Source: Owenia fusiformis (taxonomy: Eukaryota; Annelida; Polychaeta; Sabellida; Oweniidae). From it: DNA of 64,000 bases. The stretch is from positions 40,305,375 through 40,369,374 of the forward strand of contig CAIIXF020000005.1 of NCBI GenBank assembly GCA_903813345.2. Direction: 5' to 3'. The translations under genes were made by a program, and so were the position numbers. Every line of letters begins with the position of its first letter. The first letter of the stretch is position 1. The notes below the pieces were generated by a model that worked only from the letters and a program-made list of their open reading frames with translations, was not told where the DNA came from and did not search any database. Positions 49,101 through 62,600 of this stretch are shown piece by piece.

Positions 49101-50943
49101 AATATAAGAAATTAAATTAGGTTAAGAACTGAAAATTCAAAACGGATGTAGATGGTGTCCAAACTGTTTTTGCGAACAAATATTTCACTTAATTCAAAGA
49201 GCCATCACATGAAGAAACATTAAACTGAATGACAAATTGAAAATCAAACTATCTTGCATATTTGATACAATAAGTAAACCAGGAATACTTGGCCATGACA
49301 AGGCAGAATACTTCGGCAAAAGTCGGAATAGCCCAGAACACTTAGAGCTTTTCATACGTAATGTTTTTCTGCCATCTGATTTAACAAGGGTTGTTATTGC
49401 TTTGATTTTCACATGTTGCCCTTTGTTCTTTCTCATATAGATTTCGGATATCTTGTGTTTTTCTTAGTGCCCTTTCTTTTGTTGAATGCGTCTACTACAA
49501 GATGAAATCCGCCAATCGATTGAATGAATTATGACTGACCAAATGCTAACTAGGAGAAATGCTGAAAACGATACTGCACGGAGAATCGAAATGAAATCAC
49601 TGACTGCAAATATTTGAAGTCGCTACAATAAGAATGGTTAAGATCGTTTTGAAATCATATTACTATCTCATTTGAGATATTTGAACAAGGTAATATCAAT
49701 TTTGTGGAGAAGATAGATGTCTGATGTCCATGCATGACAAACAGATGCAGATGCCAAACAGCATCCTCGATAGCTTGATCTTAGACGACCCTAGGGAAAG
49801 AATATTACTTGAACTAATTAGTGGTATTCCTTATGAAACAAAATCGCATGTAAACCAGCTAAGTTAACATTCACTGTTCAAACAGGAACGTTTCAAGTGG
49901 CATGAGCACAAGTTTAAATGGGCATAGTTGTTTCAGACAAGATTGTTGATTCACCAACACTAACGGGAGTAAAAAATCAAATTTTAGAATTTCTGAATTT
50001 GTAAACCGTGCACTGGTCTAGATTTTTACTTGTAGCCCCTTCCCAATAAGTGCATTTCTTAAATGGGCATTATTGACACCATTGGACACGTCGGTTATAT
50101 TATGCTCTCCAACTCCCCGTTTACAAGCGAGAACATTATCTACGATGAAGATACGTAACCGAGTCATTTTTCTTTTGTATGCAAAGAGTTCCCAAATCTT
50201 TATTTGAAACAATAAAACCAATTTCTGTTATTTTTCTTCGCTATTTTCCTCAAATATTTGTAGACTTTTGAAGAGATCTGAAACTTGGCATATTTTGCAG
50301 ATGCATATAGCCGTATTCACAGTGGCAAAGTGTCCAGAGTATTGAGCAGAGATCAGTTTACAAAAATTACAGATTAATACTAAATTACTTGTTAATCAGG
50401 GGTAATTAAACAAATTAGAGAAGCGATATGCTTGATGAGTGCTGGTGATGTAAAATACACAAACAGATTACAACTAAGCAGTGGGCACTTTATTAAGTTA
50501 CACATAGGAGCATGCTACAAATTAGGAATAAATTCTTTGGGGAATTCAAACTAATGATATCTTTCCCATATCATTTTGGGAACCAAGGCCTCTACTAACT
50601 CTTAGAGAGTGTTCACTCTCTACTAGCGAGCAATTGATGAAGAGGGACTTTTAAATCTGTTTTAATCAGAATGATCAAACACTTTGAACATTTACAATAT
50701 GTGCAGGGTGTGCCAAAAACGTCAATTTTTTTTTGAAAACGCATGGATTTTAATAAAATTTTGGCAGGATATGCAGAAATCAATCTTACAAATGTTCTTA
50801 AGTGGTATAAATAAATCTCTTTGGGTTCTTTAATAATAAAGCTAAACGGACACTATGGGTCTATTTGAAAAATTCCAAATTTCAGGATGAAGTTCGAAGT
50901 GACAATTTTTCAATGATCATAGTCATGATAGAGTCAAATTTCA
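46147..50943. other. Intergenic, no gene recognised
   Basis: AT-rich sequence with a short TTTG microsatellite at about 47142-47165. Several 60-80 codon frames exist on both strands (for example at 49194-49436), without recognisable motifs. Confidence 0.5.
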
Positions 50944-53900
50944 GCATGGCATTGTGAGATAGCATCTTGACCAATCAGGGTATTTAAAATGACTGAAATA
51001 ACACACTGTTTTAACAATATGATGGCACTGTGACATAGCATCTTTACCAATCAAGATGAACAATATGATGGAATTGTGACAAAGCATCTTGACCAATCAA
51101 GGTATTTCAAATGAATGAAATGACACACTGTTTTAACAATATGATGGCATTGTGACATAGCATCTTTACCAATCAAGGTATTTGAAATGACTGAAATAAC
51201 ACACTGTTTTAACAATATGATGGCACTGTGACATAGCATCTTGACCAATCAAGGTATTTGAAATGACTGAAATAACACACTGTTTTAACAATATGATGGC
51301 ACTGTGACATAGCATCTTTACCAATTAAGGTATTTCAAATGACTGAAATAACACACTGTTTTAACAATATGATGGCATTGTGACATAGCATCTTGACCAA
51401 TCAAGGTATTTCAAATGACTGAAATAACACACTGTGTTAACGGTATGATGGCATTGTGACATAGCATCTTTACCAATCAAGGTATTTCATATGACTGAAA
51501 TAACACACTGCTTTAACAATATGATGGCATTGTGACATAGCATCTTGACCAATCAAGGTATTTCAAATGACTGAAATAACACACTGTGTTAACGGTATGA
51601 TGGCATTGTGACATAGCATCTTTACCAATCAAGGTATTACAAATGACTGAAATAACACACTGTTTTAACAATATGATGGCACTGTGACATAGCATCTTGA
51701 CCAATTAAGGTATTTCAAATGACTGAAATAACACACTGTTTAAACAATATGATGGCATTGTGACACAGCATCTTGACCAATCAAGGTATTTCAAATGACT
51801 GAAATAACACACTGTTTAAACAATATGATGGCACTTTGACATAGCATCTTTACCAATCAAGGTATTTGAAATGACTGAAATAACACACTGTTTTAACAAT
51901 ATGATGGCACTGTGACATAGCATCTTGACCAATCAAGGTATTTCAAATGACTGAAATAACACACTGTGTTAACGGTATGATGGCATTGTGACATAGCATC
52001 TTTACCAATCAAGGTATTACAAATGACTGAAATAACACACTGTTTTAACAATATGATGGCATTGTGACATAGCATTTTGACAAATCAAGATATTTCAAAT
52101 GACTGAAATAACACACTGTTTAAACAATATGATGGCATTGTGACATAGCATCTTGACCAATCAAGGTATTTCAAATGACTGAAATAACACACTGTGTTAA
52201 CGGTATGATGGCATTGTGACATAGCATCTTTACCAATCAAGGTATTACAAATGACTGAAATAACACACTGTTTTAACAATATGATGGCATTGTGACATAG
52301 CATCTTTACCAATCAAGGTATTTGAAATGACTGAAATAACACACTGTTTTAACAATATGATGGCACTGTGACATAGCATCTTGACCAATTAAGGTATTTC
52401 AAATGACTGAAATAACACACTGTTTAAACAATATGATGGCATTGTGACATAGCATCTTGACCAATCAAGGTATTTCAAATGACTGAAATAACACACTGTT
52501 TAAACAATATGATGGCACTTTGACATAGCATCTTTACCAATCAAGGTATTTGAAATGACTGAAATAACACACTGTGTTAACGGTATGATGGCATTGTGAC
52601 ATAGCATCTTTACCAATCAAGGTATTTCAAATGACTAAAATAACACACTGTTTTAACAATATGATGGCATTGTGACATAACATCTTGACAAATCAAGGTA
52701 TTTCATATGACTGAACAAACACACTGTGTTAATGGTATTATGGCATTGTGACATAGCATCTTTACCAATCAAGGTATTTCAAATGACTAAAATAACACAC
52801 TGTTTAAACAGTATGATGGCATTGTGACATAACATCTTGACAAATCAAGGTATTTCATATGACTGAACAAACACACTGTGTTAATGGTATTATGGCATTG
52901 TGACATAGCATCTTTACCAATCAAGGTATTTCATATGACTGAAATAACACAAGGTGTTAACGGAATGATATTATTGTGACATAGCATCTTTACCAATCAA
53001 GGTATTTCATATGACTGAAATAACACACTGCTTTAACAATATGATGGCATTGTGACATAGCATCTTGACCAATCAAGGTATTTCAAATGACTGAAATAAC
53101 ACACTGTGTTAACGGTATGATGGCATTGTGACATAGCATCTTTACCAATCAAGGTATTACAAATGACTGAAATAACACACTGTTTAAACAGTATGATGGC
53201 ATTGTGACATAGCATTTTGACCAATCAAGGTATTTCAAATGACTGAAATAACACACTGTTTTAACAATATGATGGCATTGTGACATAGCATCTTGACCAA
53301 TCAAGGTATTTCAAATGACTCAAATAACACACTGCTTTAACAATATGATAGAATTGTGACATTGCATCTAGACCAATCAAGATATTTCAAATGACTGAAA
53401 TAACACACTGTTTTAACAATATGATGGCATTGTGACATAGCATCTAGACCAATCAAGATATTTCAAATGACTAAAATAACACACTGTTTTAACAATATGA
53501 TGGCACTGTGACATAGCATCTTGACCAATCAAGATATTTCAAATGACTAAAATAACACACTGCTTTAACAATATGATGGCATTGTGACAAAGCGTACAGA
53601 CCAATCAAGATATTTCATATGACTGAATTAACACACTGTCTTAACAATATGATGGCATTGTGACATAGCATTTTGACAAATCAAGATATTTCGAATGACT
53701 GAAATAACACACTGTTTTAACAATATGATGGCATTGTGACATAGCATCTAGACCAAAGATATTTCAAATGACTGAAATAACACACTGTTTTAACAATATG
53801 ATGGCATTGTGACATAGCATTTTGACAAATCAAGATATTTCGAATGACTGAAATAACACACTGTTTTAACAATATGATGGCATTGTGACATAGCATCTAG

Positions 53901-56900
53901 ACCAAAGATATTTCAAATGACTGAATTAACACACTGTCTTAACAATATGATGGCATTGTGACATAGCATTTTGACAAATCAAGATATTTCGAATGACTGA
54001 AATAACACACTGTTTTAACAATATGATGGCATTGTGACATAGCATCTAGACCAAAGATATTTCAAATGACTGAATTAACACACTGTCTTAACAATATGAT
54101 GGCATTGTGACATAGCATCTTGACCAATCAAGGTATTTCAAATGACTGAAATAACACACTGTTTTAACAATATGATGGCATTGTGACATAGCATCTAGAC
54201 CAAAGATATTTCAAATGACTGAAATAACACACTGTTTTATCAATATGATGGCATTGTGACATAGCATCTTGACCAATCAAGGTATTTCAAATGACTGAAA
54301 TAACACTGTTTTAACAATATGATGGCATTGTGACAAAGCATCTTGACCAATCAAGGTATTTCATATGACTGAATTAACACACTGTCTTAACAATATGATG
54401 GCATTGTGACATAGCATTTTGACAAATCAGGATATTTCGAATGACTGAAATAACACACTGTCTTAACAATATGATGGCATTGTGACATAGCATTTTGACA
54501 AATCAAGATATTTCAAATGACTGAAATAACACACTGTTTAAACAATATGATGGCATTGTGACATAGCATCTTGACCAATCAAGGTATTTCATATGACTGA
54601 ATAACACACTGTTTTAACAATATGATGGCATTGTGACATAGCATATTGACCAATCAAGGTATTTCAAATGACTGAAATAACACAGTGTTTTAACAATATG
54701 ATGGCATTGTGACATAGCATCTTTACCAATCAAGGTATTTCAAATGACTGAAATAACACACTGTTTAAACAATATGATGGCACTTTGACATAGCATCTTG
54801 ACAAATCAAGGTATTTGAAATGACTGAAATAACACACTGTTTAAACAGTATGATGGCATTGTGACATAACATCTTGACAAATCAAGGTATTTCATATGAC
54901 TGAAGTAACACACTGTCTTAACAATATGATGGCACTGTGACATAGCATCTTTACCGATCAAGATGAACAATATGATGGCATTGTGACATAACATCTTGAC
55001 AAATCAAGGTATTTCATATGACTGAAATAACACACTGTGTTAACGGTATGATGGCATTGTGACATAGCATCTTTACCAATCAAATTATTTCATATGACTG
55101 AAATAACACAAGGTGTTAACGGTATGATGGCATTGTGACATAGCATCTTTACCAATCAAGGTATTTCATATGACTGAAATAACACACTGCTTTAACAATA
55201 TGATGGCATTGTGACATAGCATCTTGACCAATCAAGGTATTTCAAATGACTGAAATAACACACTGTTTTAATATAACTATATGATGGCATTGTGACATAG
55301 CATCTAGACCAATCAAGGTATTACAAATGACTGAAATAACACACTATTTAAACAGTATGATGGCATTGTGACATAGCATCTTGACCAATCAAGGTATTTC
55401 AAATTGTTGAAATAACACACTGTTTTAATATAACTATATGATGGCATTGTGACATAGCATCTTGACCAATCAAGGTATTTCAAATGACTGAAATAACACA
55501 CTGTTTTAACAATATAATGGCATTGTGACATAGCATCTAGACCAATCAAGATATTTCAAATGACTGAAATAACACACTGCTTTAACAGTATGATGGCATT
55601 GTGACAAAGCATCTAGACCAATCAAGGTATTTCATATGACTGAAGTAACACACTGTCTTAACAATATGATGGCACTGTGACATAGCATCTTTACCGATCA
55701 AGATGAACAATATGATGGAATTGTGACATTGCATCTAGACCAATCAAGATATTTCAAATGACTAAAATTACACACTGTTTTAACAATATGATGGCACTGT
55801 GACATAGCATCTTTACCAATCAAGATGAACAATATGATGGAATTGTGACATTGCATCTAGACCAATCAAGATATTTCAAATGACTAAAATAACACACTGT
55901 TTTAACAATATGATGGCATTGTGACATAGCATCTAGACCAATCAAGATATTTCAAATGACTAAAATAACACACTGTTTTAACAATATGATGGCATTGTGA
56001 CATAGCATCTAGACCAAAGATATTTCAAATGACTGAAATAACACACTGTTTTAACAATATGATGGCATTGTGACATAGCATCTTGACCAATCAAGGTATT
56101 TCAAATGACTGAAATAACACTGTTTTAACAATATGATGGCATTGTGACAAAGCATCTTCACCAATCAAGGTATTTCAAATGAATGAAATAACACACTGTT
56201 TTAACAATATGATGGCAATGTGACATAGCATCTAGACCAATCAAGGTATTTCAAATGATTGAAATAACACACTGCTTTAACAATATGATGGCATTGTGAC
56301 ATAGCATCTAGACCAAAGATATTTCAAATGACTGAAATAACACACTGTTTTAACAATATGATGGCATTGTGACATAGCATCTTGACCAATCAAGGTATTT
56401 CAAATGACTGAAATAACACACTGTTTTAACAATATAATGGCATTGTGACAAAGCATCTTGACCAATCAAAGTATTTCAAATGACTTAAATAATACACTGT
56501 TTTAACAATATGATGGCATTGTGACATAGCATCTTGACCAATCAAGATATTTCAAATGACTAAAATAACACACTGTTTTAACAATATGATGGCACTGTGA
56601 CATAGCATCACGACCAAAGGTATTTCAAATGACAGAAATAACACATTGTTTTAACAATATGATGGCATTGTGACAAAGCATCTTGACCAATCAAGGTATT
56701 TCAAATGATTGAAATAACACACTGCTTTAACAATATGATGGCATTGTGACATAGCATCTTGACCAATCAAGGTATTTCAAATGACTGAAATAACACACTG
56801 TTTTAACAATATGATGGCATTGTGACATAGCATCTTGACCAATCAAGGTATTTCAAATGACTCAAATAACACACTGCTTTAACAATATGATAGAATTGTG

Positions 56901-58725
56901 ACATTGCATCTAGACCAATCAAGATATTTCAAATGACTGAAATAACACACTGCTTTAACAATATGATGGCATTGTGACATAGCATCTTGACCAATCAAGG
57001 TATTTCAAATGACTTAAATAATACACTGTGTTAACAATATGATGGCATTGTGACATGGCATCTTGACCAATCAAGATATTTCAAATGACTAAAATAACAC
57101 ACTGTTTTAACAATATGATGGCATTGTGACATAGCATCTAGACCAAAGATATTTCAAATGACTGAAATAACACACTGTTTTAACAATATGATGGCATTGT
57201 GACATAGCATCTTGACCAATCAAGGTATTTCAAATGACTGAAATAACACTGTTTTAACAATATGATGGCATTGTGACAAAGCATCTTCACCAATCAAGGT
57301 ATTTCAAATGAATGAAATAACACACTGTTTTAACAATATGATGGCAATGTGACATAGCATCTAGACCAATCAAGGTATTTCAAATGATTGAAATAACACA
57401 CTGCTTTAACAATATGATGGCATTGTGACATAGCATCTAGACCAAAGATATTTCAAATGACTGAAATAACACACTGTTTTAACAATATGATGGCATTGTG
57501 ACATAGCATCTTGACCAATCAAGGTATTTCAAATGACTGAAATAACACACTGTTTTAACAATATAATGGCATTGTGACAAAGCATCTTGACCAATCAAAG
57601 TATTTCAAATGACTTAAATAATACACTGTTTTAACAATATGATGGCATTGTGACATAGCATCTTGACCAATCAAGATATTTCAAATGACTAAAATAACAC
57701 ACTGTTTTAACAATATGATGGCACTGTGACATAGCATCACGACCAAAGGTATTTCAAATGACAGAAATAACACATTGTTTTAACAATATGATGGCATTGT
57801 GACAAAGCATCTTGACCAATCAAGGTATTTCAAATGATTGAAATAACACACTGCTTTAACAATATGATGGCATTGTGACATAGCATCTTGACCAATCAAG
57901 GTATTTCAAATGACTGAAATAACACACTGTTTTAACAATATGATGGCATTGTGACATAGCATCTTGACCAATCAAGGTATTTCAAATGACTCAAATAACA
58001 CACTGCTTTAACAATATGATAGAATTGTGACATTGCATCTAGACCAATCAAGATATTTCAAATGACTGAAATAACACACTGCTTTAACAATATGATGGCA
58101 TTGTGACATAGCATCTTGACCAATCAAGGTATTTCAAATGACTTAAATAATACACTGTTTTAACAATATGATGGCATTGTGACATAGCATCTTGACCAAT
58201 CAAGATATTTCAAATGACTAAAATAACACACTGTTTTAACAATATGATGGCACTGTGACATAGCATCACGACCAAAGGTATTTCAAATGACAGAAATAAC
58301 ACATTGTTTTAACAATATGATGGCATTGTGACATAGCATCTTGACCAATCAAGGTATTTCAAATGATTGAAATAACACACTGCTTTAACAATATGATGGC
58401 ATTGTGACATAGCATCTTGACCAATCAAGGTATTTAAAATGACTGAAATAACACACTGCTTTAACAATATGATGGCATTGTGACATAGCATATTGACCAA
58501 TCAAGGTATTTCAAATGACTGAAATAACACACTGTTTTAACAATATGATGGCATTGTGACAAAGCATCTTGACCAATCAAAGTATTTCAAATGACTGAAA
58601 TAATACACTGTTTTAACAATATGATGGCACTGTGACAAAGCATCTTAACCACAATCAAGGTATTTCAAATGACTGAAATAACACACTGTTTTAACAATAT
58701 GATGGCACTGTGACAAAGCATCTTT
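50944..58725 (+). repeat. 76-bp tandem satellite, about 100 copies, with higher-order repeats
   Basis: The unit starts GATGGCATTGTGACATAGCA, continues TCTTGACCAATCAAGGTATT, and ends with TCAAATGACTGAAATAACAC plus ACTGTTTTAACAATAT. Variants include TTTACC, CTAGACC with a 4-bp deletion (ACCAAAGAT), a TAATATAACTATAT insertion, and a shortened unit (CAAGATGAACAATATGATGG). 55935-57063 and 57064-58192 are adjacent, almost identical 1129-bp blocks. Since 76 is not a multiple of three, the many 60-78 codon minus frames are by-products. Confidence 0.97.
55935..58192 (+). repeat. 1129-bp direct duplication within the 76-bp satellite
   Basis: Diagnostic variants recur at a constant 1129-bp offset: the AATAACACTG short unit (56112 and 57241) and CATAGCATCACGACC (56601 and 57730). 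Reading the two blocks side by side, I saw only a few substitutions. The ACGACC variant appears a third time 529 bp further on. Confidence 0.85.
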
Positions 58726-58735
58726 TTTTAATAGA

Positions 58736-59549
58736 ATGACGACATTGTGAAATGTGAAATGAGTAAGGATGAAAGTAGTAAATCAGATTGATAGTTATTG
58801 GCCTATTAGTCTTTGTCTTTTATGTCAAATGAGACATTTAGCGGTAATTAGGAGTCCCATATAGTAATAGTTGGACATTGAAACTTGCCTGCCTCCAGCT
58901 ATAGTGACATAAATCCATACATCAGTTTCACCTGTTGTACTTAATTCACATTATTGTCACATAGATGTAGAATCCTTGTATCCATTAAAGGTATATATAC
59001 ACAACAACCATATTAGATTATAACAACTGCAAATATTGTATTAGTTACATTTATTGCTATTAATGCTTGTAGGGTTTAGTTTTTACATTATTTTAGTGCT
59101 TTCTCAATATATATGTATATATCAAATGCTAGGTAAAAGTTACCTATAAATTCTAAAAATTATCTAATTCATGTAAATATTATAAAATAGATCAATCGTA
59201 TTGATAAAGTCAAATTTACATTATACAAATACTGCTATCATATTTTATAAAATATTATGGAAATGTATATGGAAATCACAAATTATGTATCAAAATACTG
59301 CAAGTAACTTTTTGGGCTGTGAATCTCCATAACACCTCAATTATCAATACTTAACTCATGAGATTATTATACTTTAATGATCACATACTAACAATATGAT
59401 ATTTCACATAATGCACATAAAAATATACCTATACTCTTTATCACAAAATGAAAATCCAATACTTAACATCTTCATTGTTCCTGGTTTAACTGTTAATGGG
59501 CATAGATCACATATTATAATTATTTTCAAATACTGCATTCATTGCTATA
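58736..59549 (-). other. Sideroflexin 3' UTR and flank
   Basis: On the minus strand, polyadenylation-like hexamers follow the stop: ATTAAA at 59378-59373 and AATAAA at 59055-59050. They would give 3' UTRs of about 190 or 510 bases. The 76-bp satellite begins just beyond, so transcription termination lies close to the array. Confidence 0.5.
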
Positions 59550-59627
59550 TCAGAGTCCCTTATTGTAGAATAGTATAGGGCTACTAGTTTTGCTTTGTAT
59601 GTCTGATTCAACAGCGGAGGTTTTGAT
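59550..59627 (-). CDS. Sideroflexin terminal coding exon
   Basis: The acceptor TTTGTAATTTCAG precedes base 59627. 25 codons end SSPILFYNKGL, with stop TGA at 59552-59550. The NKGL C-terminus is the hallmark ending of sideroflexins. Confidence 0.92.
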   Translation of the reverse strand: MKTSAVESDIQSKTSSPILFYNKGL

Positions 59628-62600
59628 CTGAAATTACAAAAAAGAATTTGAAGTGACCACTGGTTCAACAGTAAGGACTGATATCCAGTGGAATGAAACT
59701 GAGCAATTTTAGTCTCGGAAGGTCTACATCTAAAGGTTAAAATGTTCTACTTCTATGGGGTCTAAACTCTAGGAGCTATACATCTAACACCAACACCAAA
59801 GCCGTTTATATGGAACAAAGTCTTGCATAAATCTAGATCACGAGTTAGTTGTTTCTGGGTGTAAGTTGTGAATATAATATCTTGTATTTATCTTAATAAA
59901 AGTCATGCATTTGAATCACAGGATTGTATGTTTAAGGCCTCAAGATCTGGGTTGAACATATCTCGGTCAAAGTCATGTATGTATCTAAATCACAGAAATA
60001 TATGTATCTGGGTCAAGGTTATGTATGTATCTATATCCCAGAAATATATGTATCTGGGTCAAGGTTATGTATGTATCTATATCACAGAAATATATGTATC
60101 TGGGTCAATGTTATGCATGTATCTATATCACAGAAATATATGTATCTGGGTCAAGGTTATGTATGTATCTATATCACAGAAATATATGTATCTGGGTCAA
60201 AGTCATGTATGTATCTAGATCACAGAAATATATGTATCTGGGTCAAAGTCATGTATGTATCTAGATCACAGAAATATATGTATCTGGGTCAAAGTCATGT
60301 ATGTATCTATATCACAGAAATATATGTATCTGGGTCAAGGTTATGTATGTATCTATATCACAGAAATATATGTATCTGGGTCAAGGTTATGTATGTATCT
60401 ATATCACAGAAATATATGTATCTGGGTCAAAGTCATGTATGTATCTAGATCACAGAAATATATGTATCTGGGTCAAAGTCATGTATGTATCTATATCACA
60501 GAAATATATATATCTGGGTCAAGGTTATGTATGTATCTATATCACAGAAATATATGTATCTGGGTCAAGGTTATATATGTATCTATATCACAGAAATATA
60601 TTTATCTGGGTCAAGGTTATGTATGTATCTATATCACAGAAATATATGTATCTGGGTCAAGGTTATGTATGTATCTATATCAAAGAAATATATGTATCTG
60701 GGTCAATGTTATGTATGTATCTATATCACAGAAATATATGTATCTGGGTCAATGTATCTATATCACAGATATATATGTATCTGGGTCAAGGTTATGTATG
60801 TATCTATATCACAGAAATATATGTACCTGGGTCAAGGTTATGTATGTATCTATATCACAGAAATATATGTATCTGGGTCAAGGTTATGTATGTATCTATA
60901 TCACAGAAATATATGTATCTGGGTCAAGGTTATGTTTGTATGTATTACATACCCAGCGAAGCATTTGTATTGAAGTCAATGGAGCTGAAGGTCGGCTATA
61001 TATTCCTGTATAGCCGCCAAACCTTTTACCATGACAATCTTATGACGTCATCGGGATGTCATGTTTCATTTCTTCCTAATTTCACTCGCACACAGACACT
61101 TGGCGTCATTGATATAACGTAGCCATGATATAAAAGTATGTAATACAACAGTTATGTCCGTATCATTGAATATATGCCTTCGGTCTGTCGTAATATAACT
61201 CTCGCAAGCTCGGGCTATATTGGTGACAGACCTTAGGCATATATTCAATGATAGGGACATAACTGCTAACTATATCACAGAAATATATGTATCTGAGTCA
61301 ATGTTATGTATGTATCTATATCACAGAAATATATGTATCTGGGTCAAGGTTATGTATTATGAGGTTATATAATGGTTCATTCTGTATATCGTGTTTATAC
61401 TCGAGTGAGTATATAATATATTCACAAGTGAGCGTAGCGAATGAGTGAATATATTATATTCTCACGAGAGTATAAAATGCACGATATACAGAATGAACCA
61501 TTATATAATCTTATTATGCCACTCTAAGTTCAATTACAGTTGATTCAAGCACAATCATAACAATTATAAAAACCATAAAAATATCCCATAGCCAACTCAG
61601 TAATGCCGATGTTGATATCGATCCATTTATGACGTCACTTGATTCTAGCAAATCATATGGGAACCATTTATGACGTCATTTGATTCTAGGAAATCATGTG
61701 TAACAAAACATACACTGGGTCAAGGTTATGTATGTATCTAGATCACAGAAATATATGTATCTGGGTCAAGGTTATGTATGTATCTAGATCACAGAAATAT
61801 ATGTATCTGGGTCAAGGTAATGTATGTATCTAGATCACAGAAATATATGTATCTGGGTCAAGGTTATGTATGTATCTAGATCACAGAAATATATGTATCT
61901 GGGTCAAGGTTATGTATGTATCTAGATCACAGAAATATATGTATCTGGGTCAAGGTTATGTATGTATCTATATCACAGAAATGTATGTATCTGGGTCAAG
62001 GTTATGTATGTATCTATATCACAGAAATATATGTATCTGGGTCAATGTTATGTATGTATCTAGGTTGACTTCAATCAAGATGAAGGTCTTGACTAGATTT
62101 GCTTCAAGATCATAAATCAAGGTCAAGGTCAAGTATGAATCTGGATAAATCATGTGCACCTAAGAGAAGGCAATTTATTCATCTGCATTTCATCATAAAC
62201 AGATCTTATTAATATAGATAAAGGTTTGCTTGTATTGAATGAAGGTCTGCATACATATATATGGGTCAAATTCAAATGATTCACCATATAGAAATATCGC
62301 ATTTGAAAGTTGAACTTTATGTATAGAGTCATGAAATATTTGAGGGGCCATTTGAATAATATCCAATGTAGTTATATATTTGTATATTAGATATGGCTGA
62401 TATTAACTTCCCTTGTCTTAACACACTGGTTGTTGACACTAATGATGGAGGTCTCCAGGGCAAGTCATGATTGTCATAATATGTTGCTTCTAATTGTTTG
62501 TTCTAATTAACATTATGGTCAATAGGACCCATAATTACGGGCAATTAGGAAAAGGTAAGGTTATATAAGAGAAAGTCACGCAGACATCAGGGTCCTCAAG

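Noticed and set aside
51051-58500. Many 60-78 codon minus-strand ORFs starting MVKMLCHNAIILL
   Set aside because: They are shadows of the 76-bp satellite cycling through frames.
41800-58725. CRISPR-like repeat arrays
   Set aside because: Units are contiguous tandem satellites without unique spacers, in an animal genome.
60255-61122. Up to 273-codon protein over the 46-bp repeat
   Set aside because: All three plus frames are open through the satellite, as expected from a stop-free 46-bp unit; no start context, domain or conservation signal.
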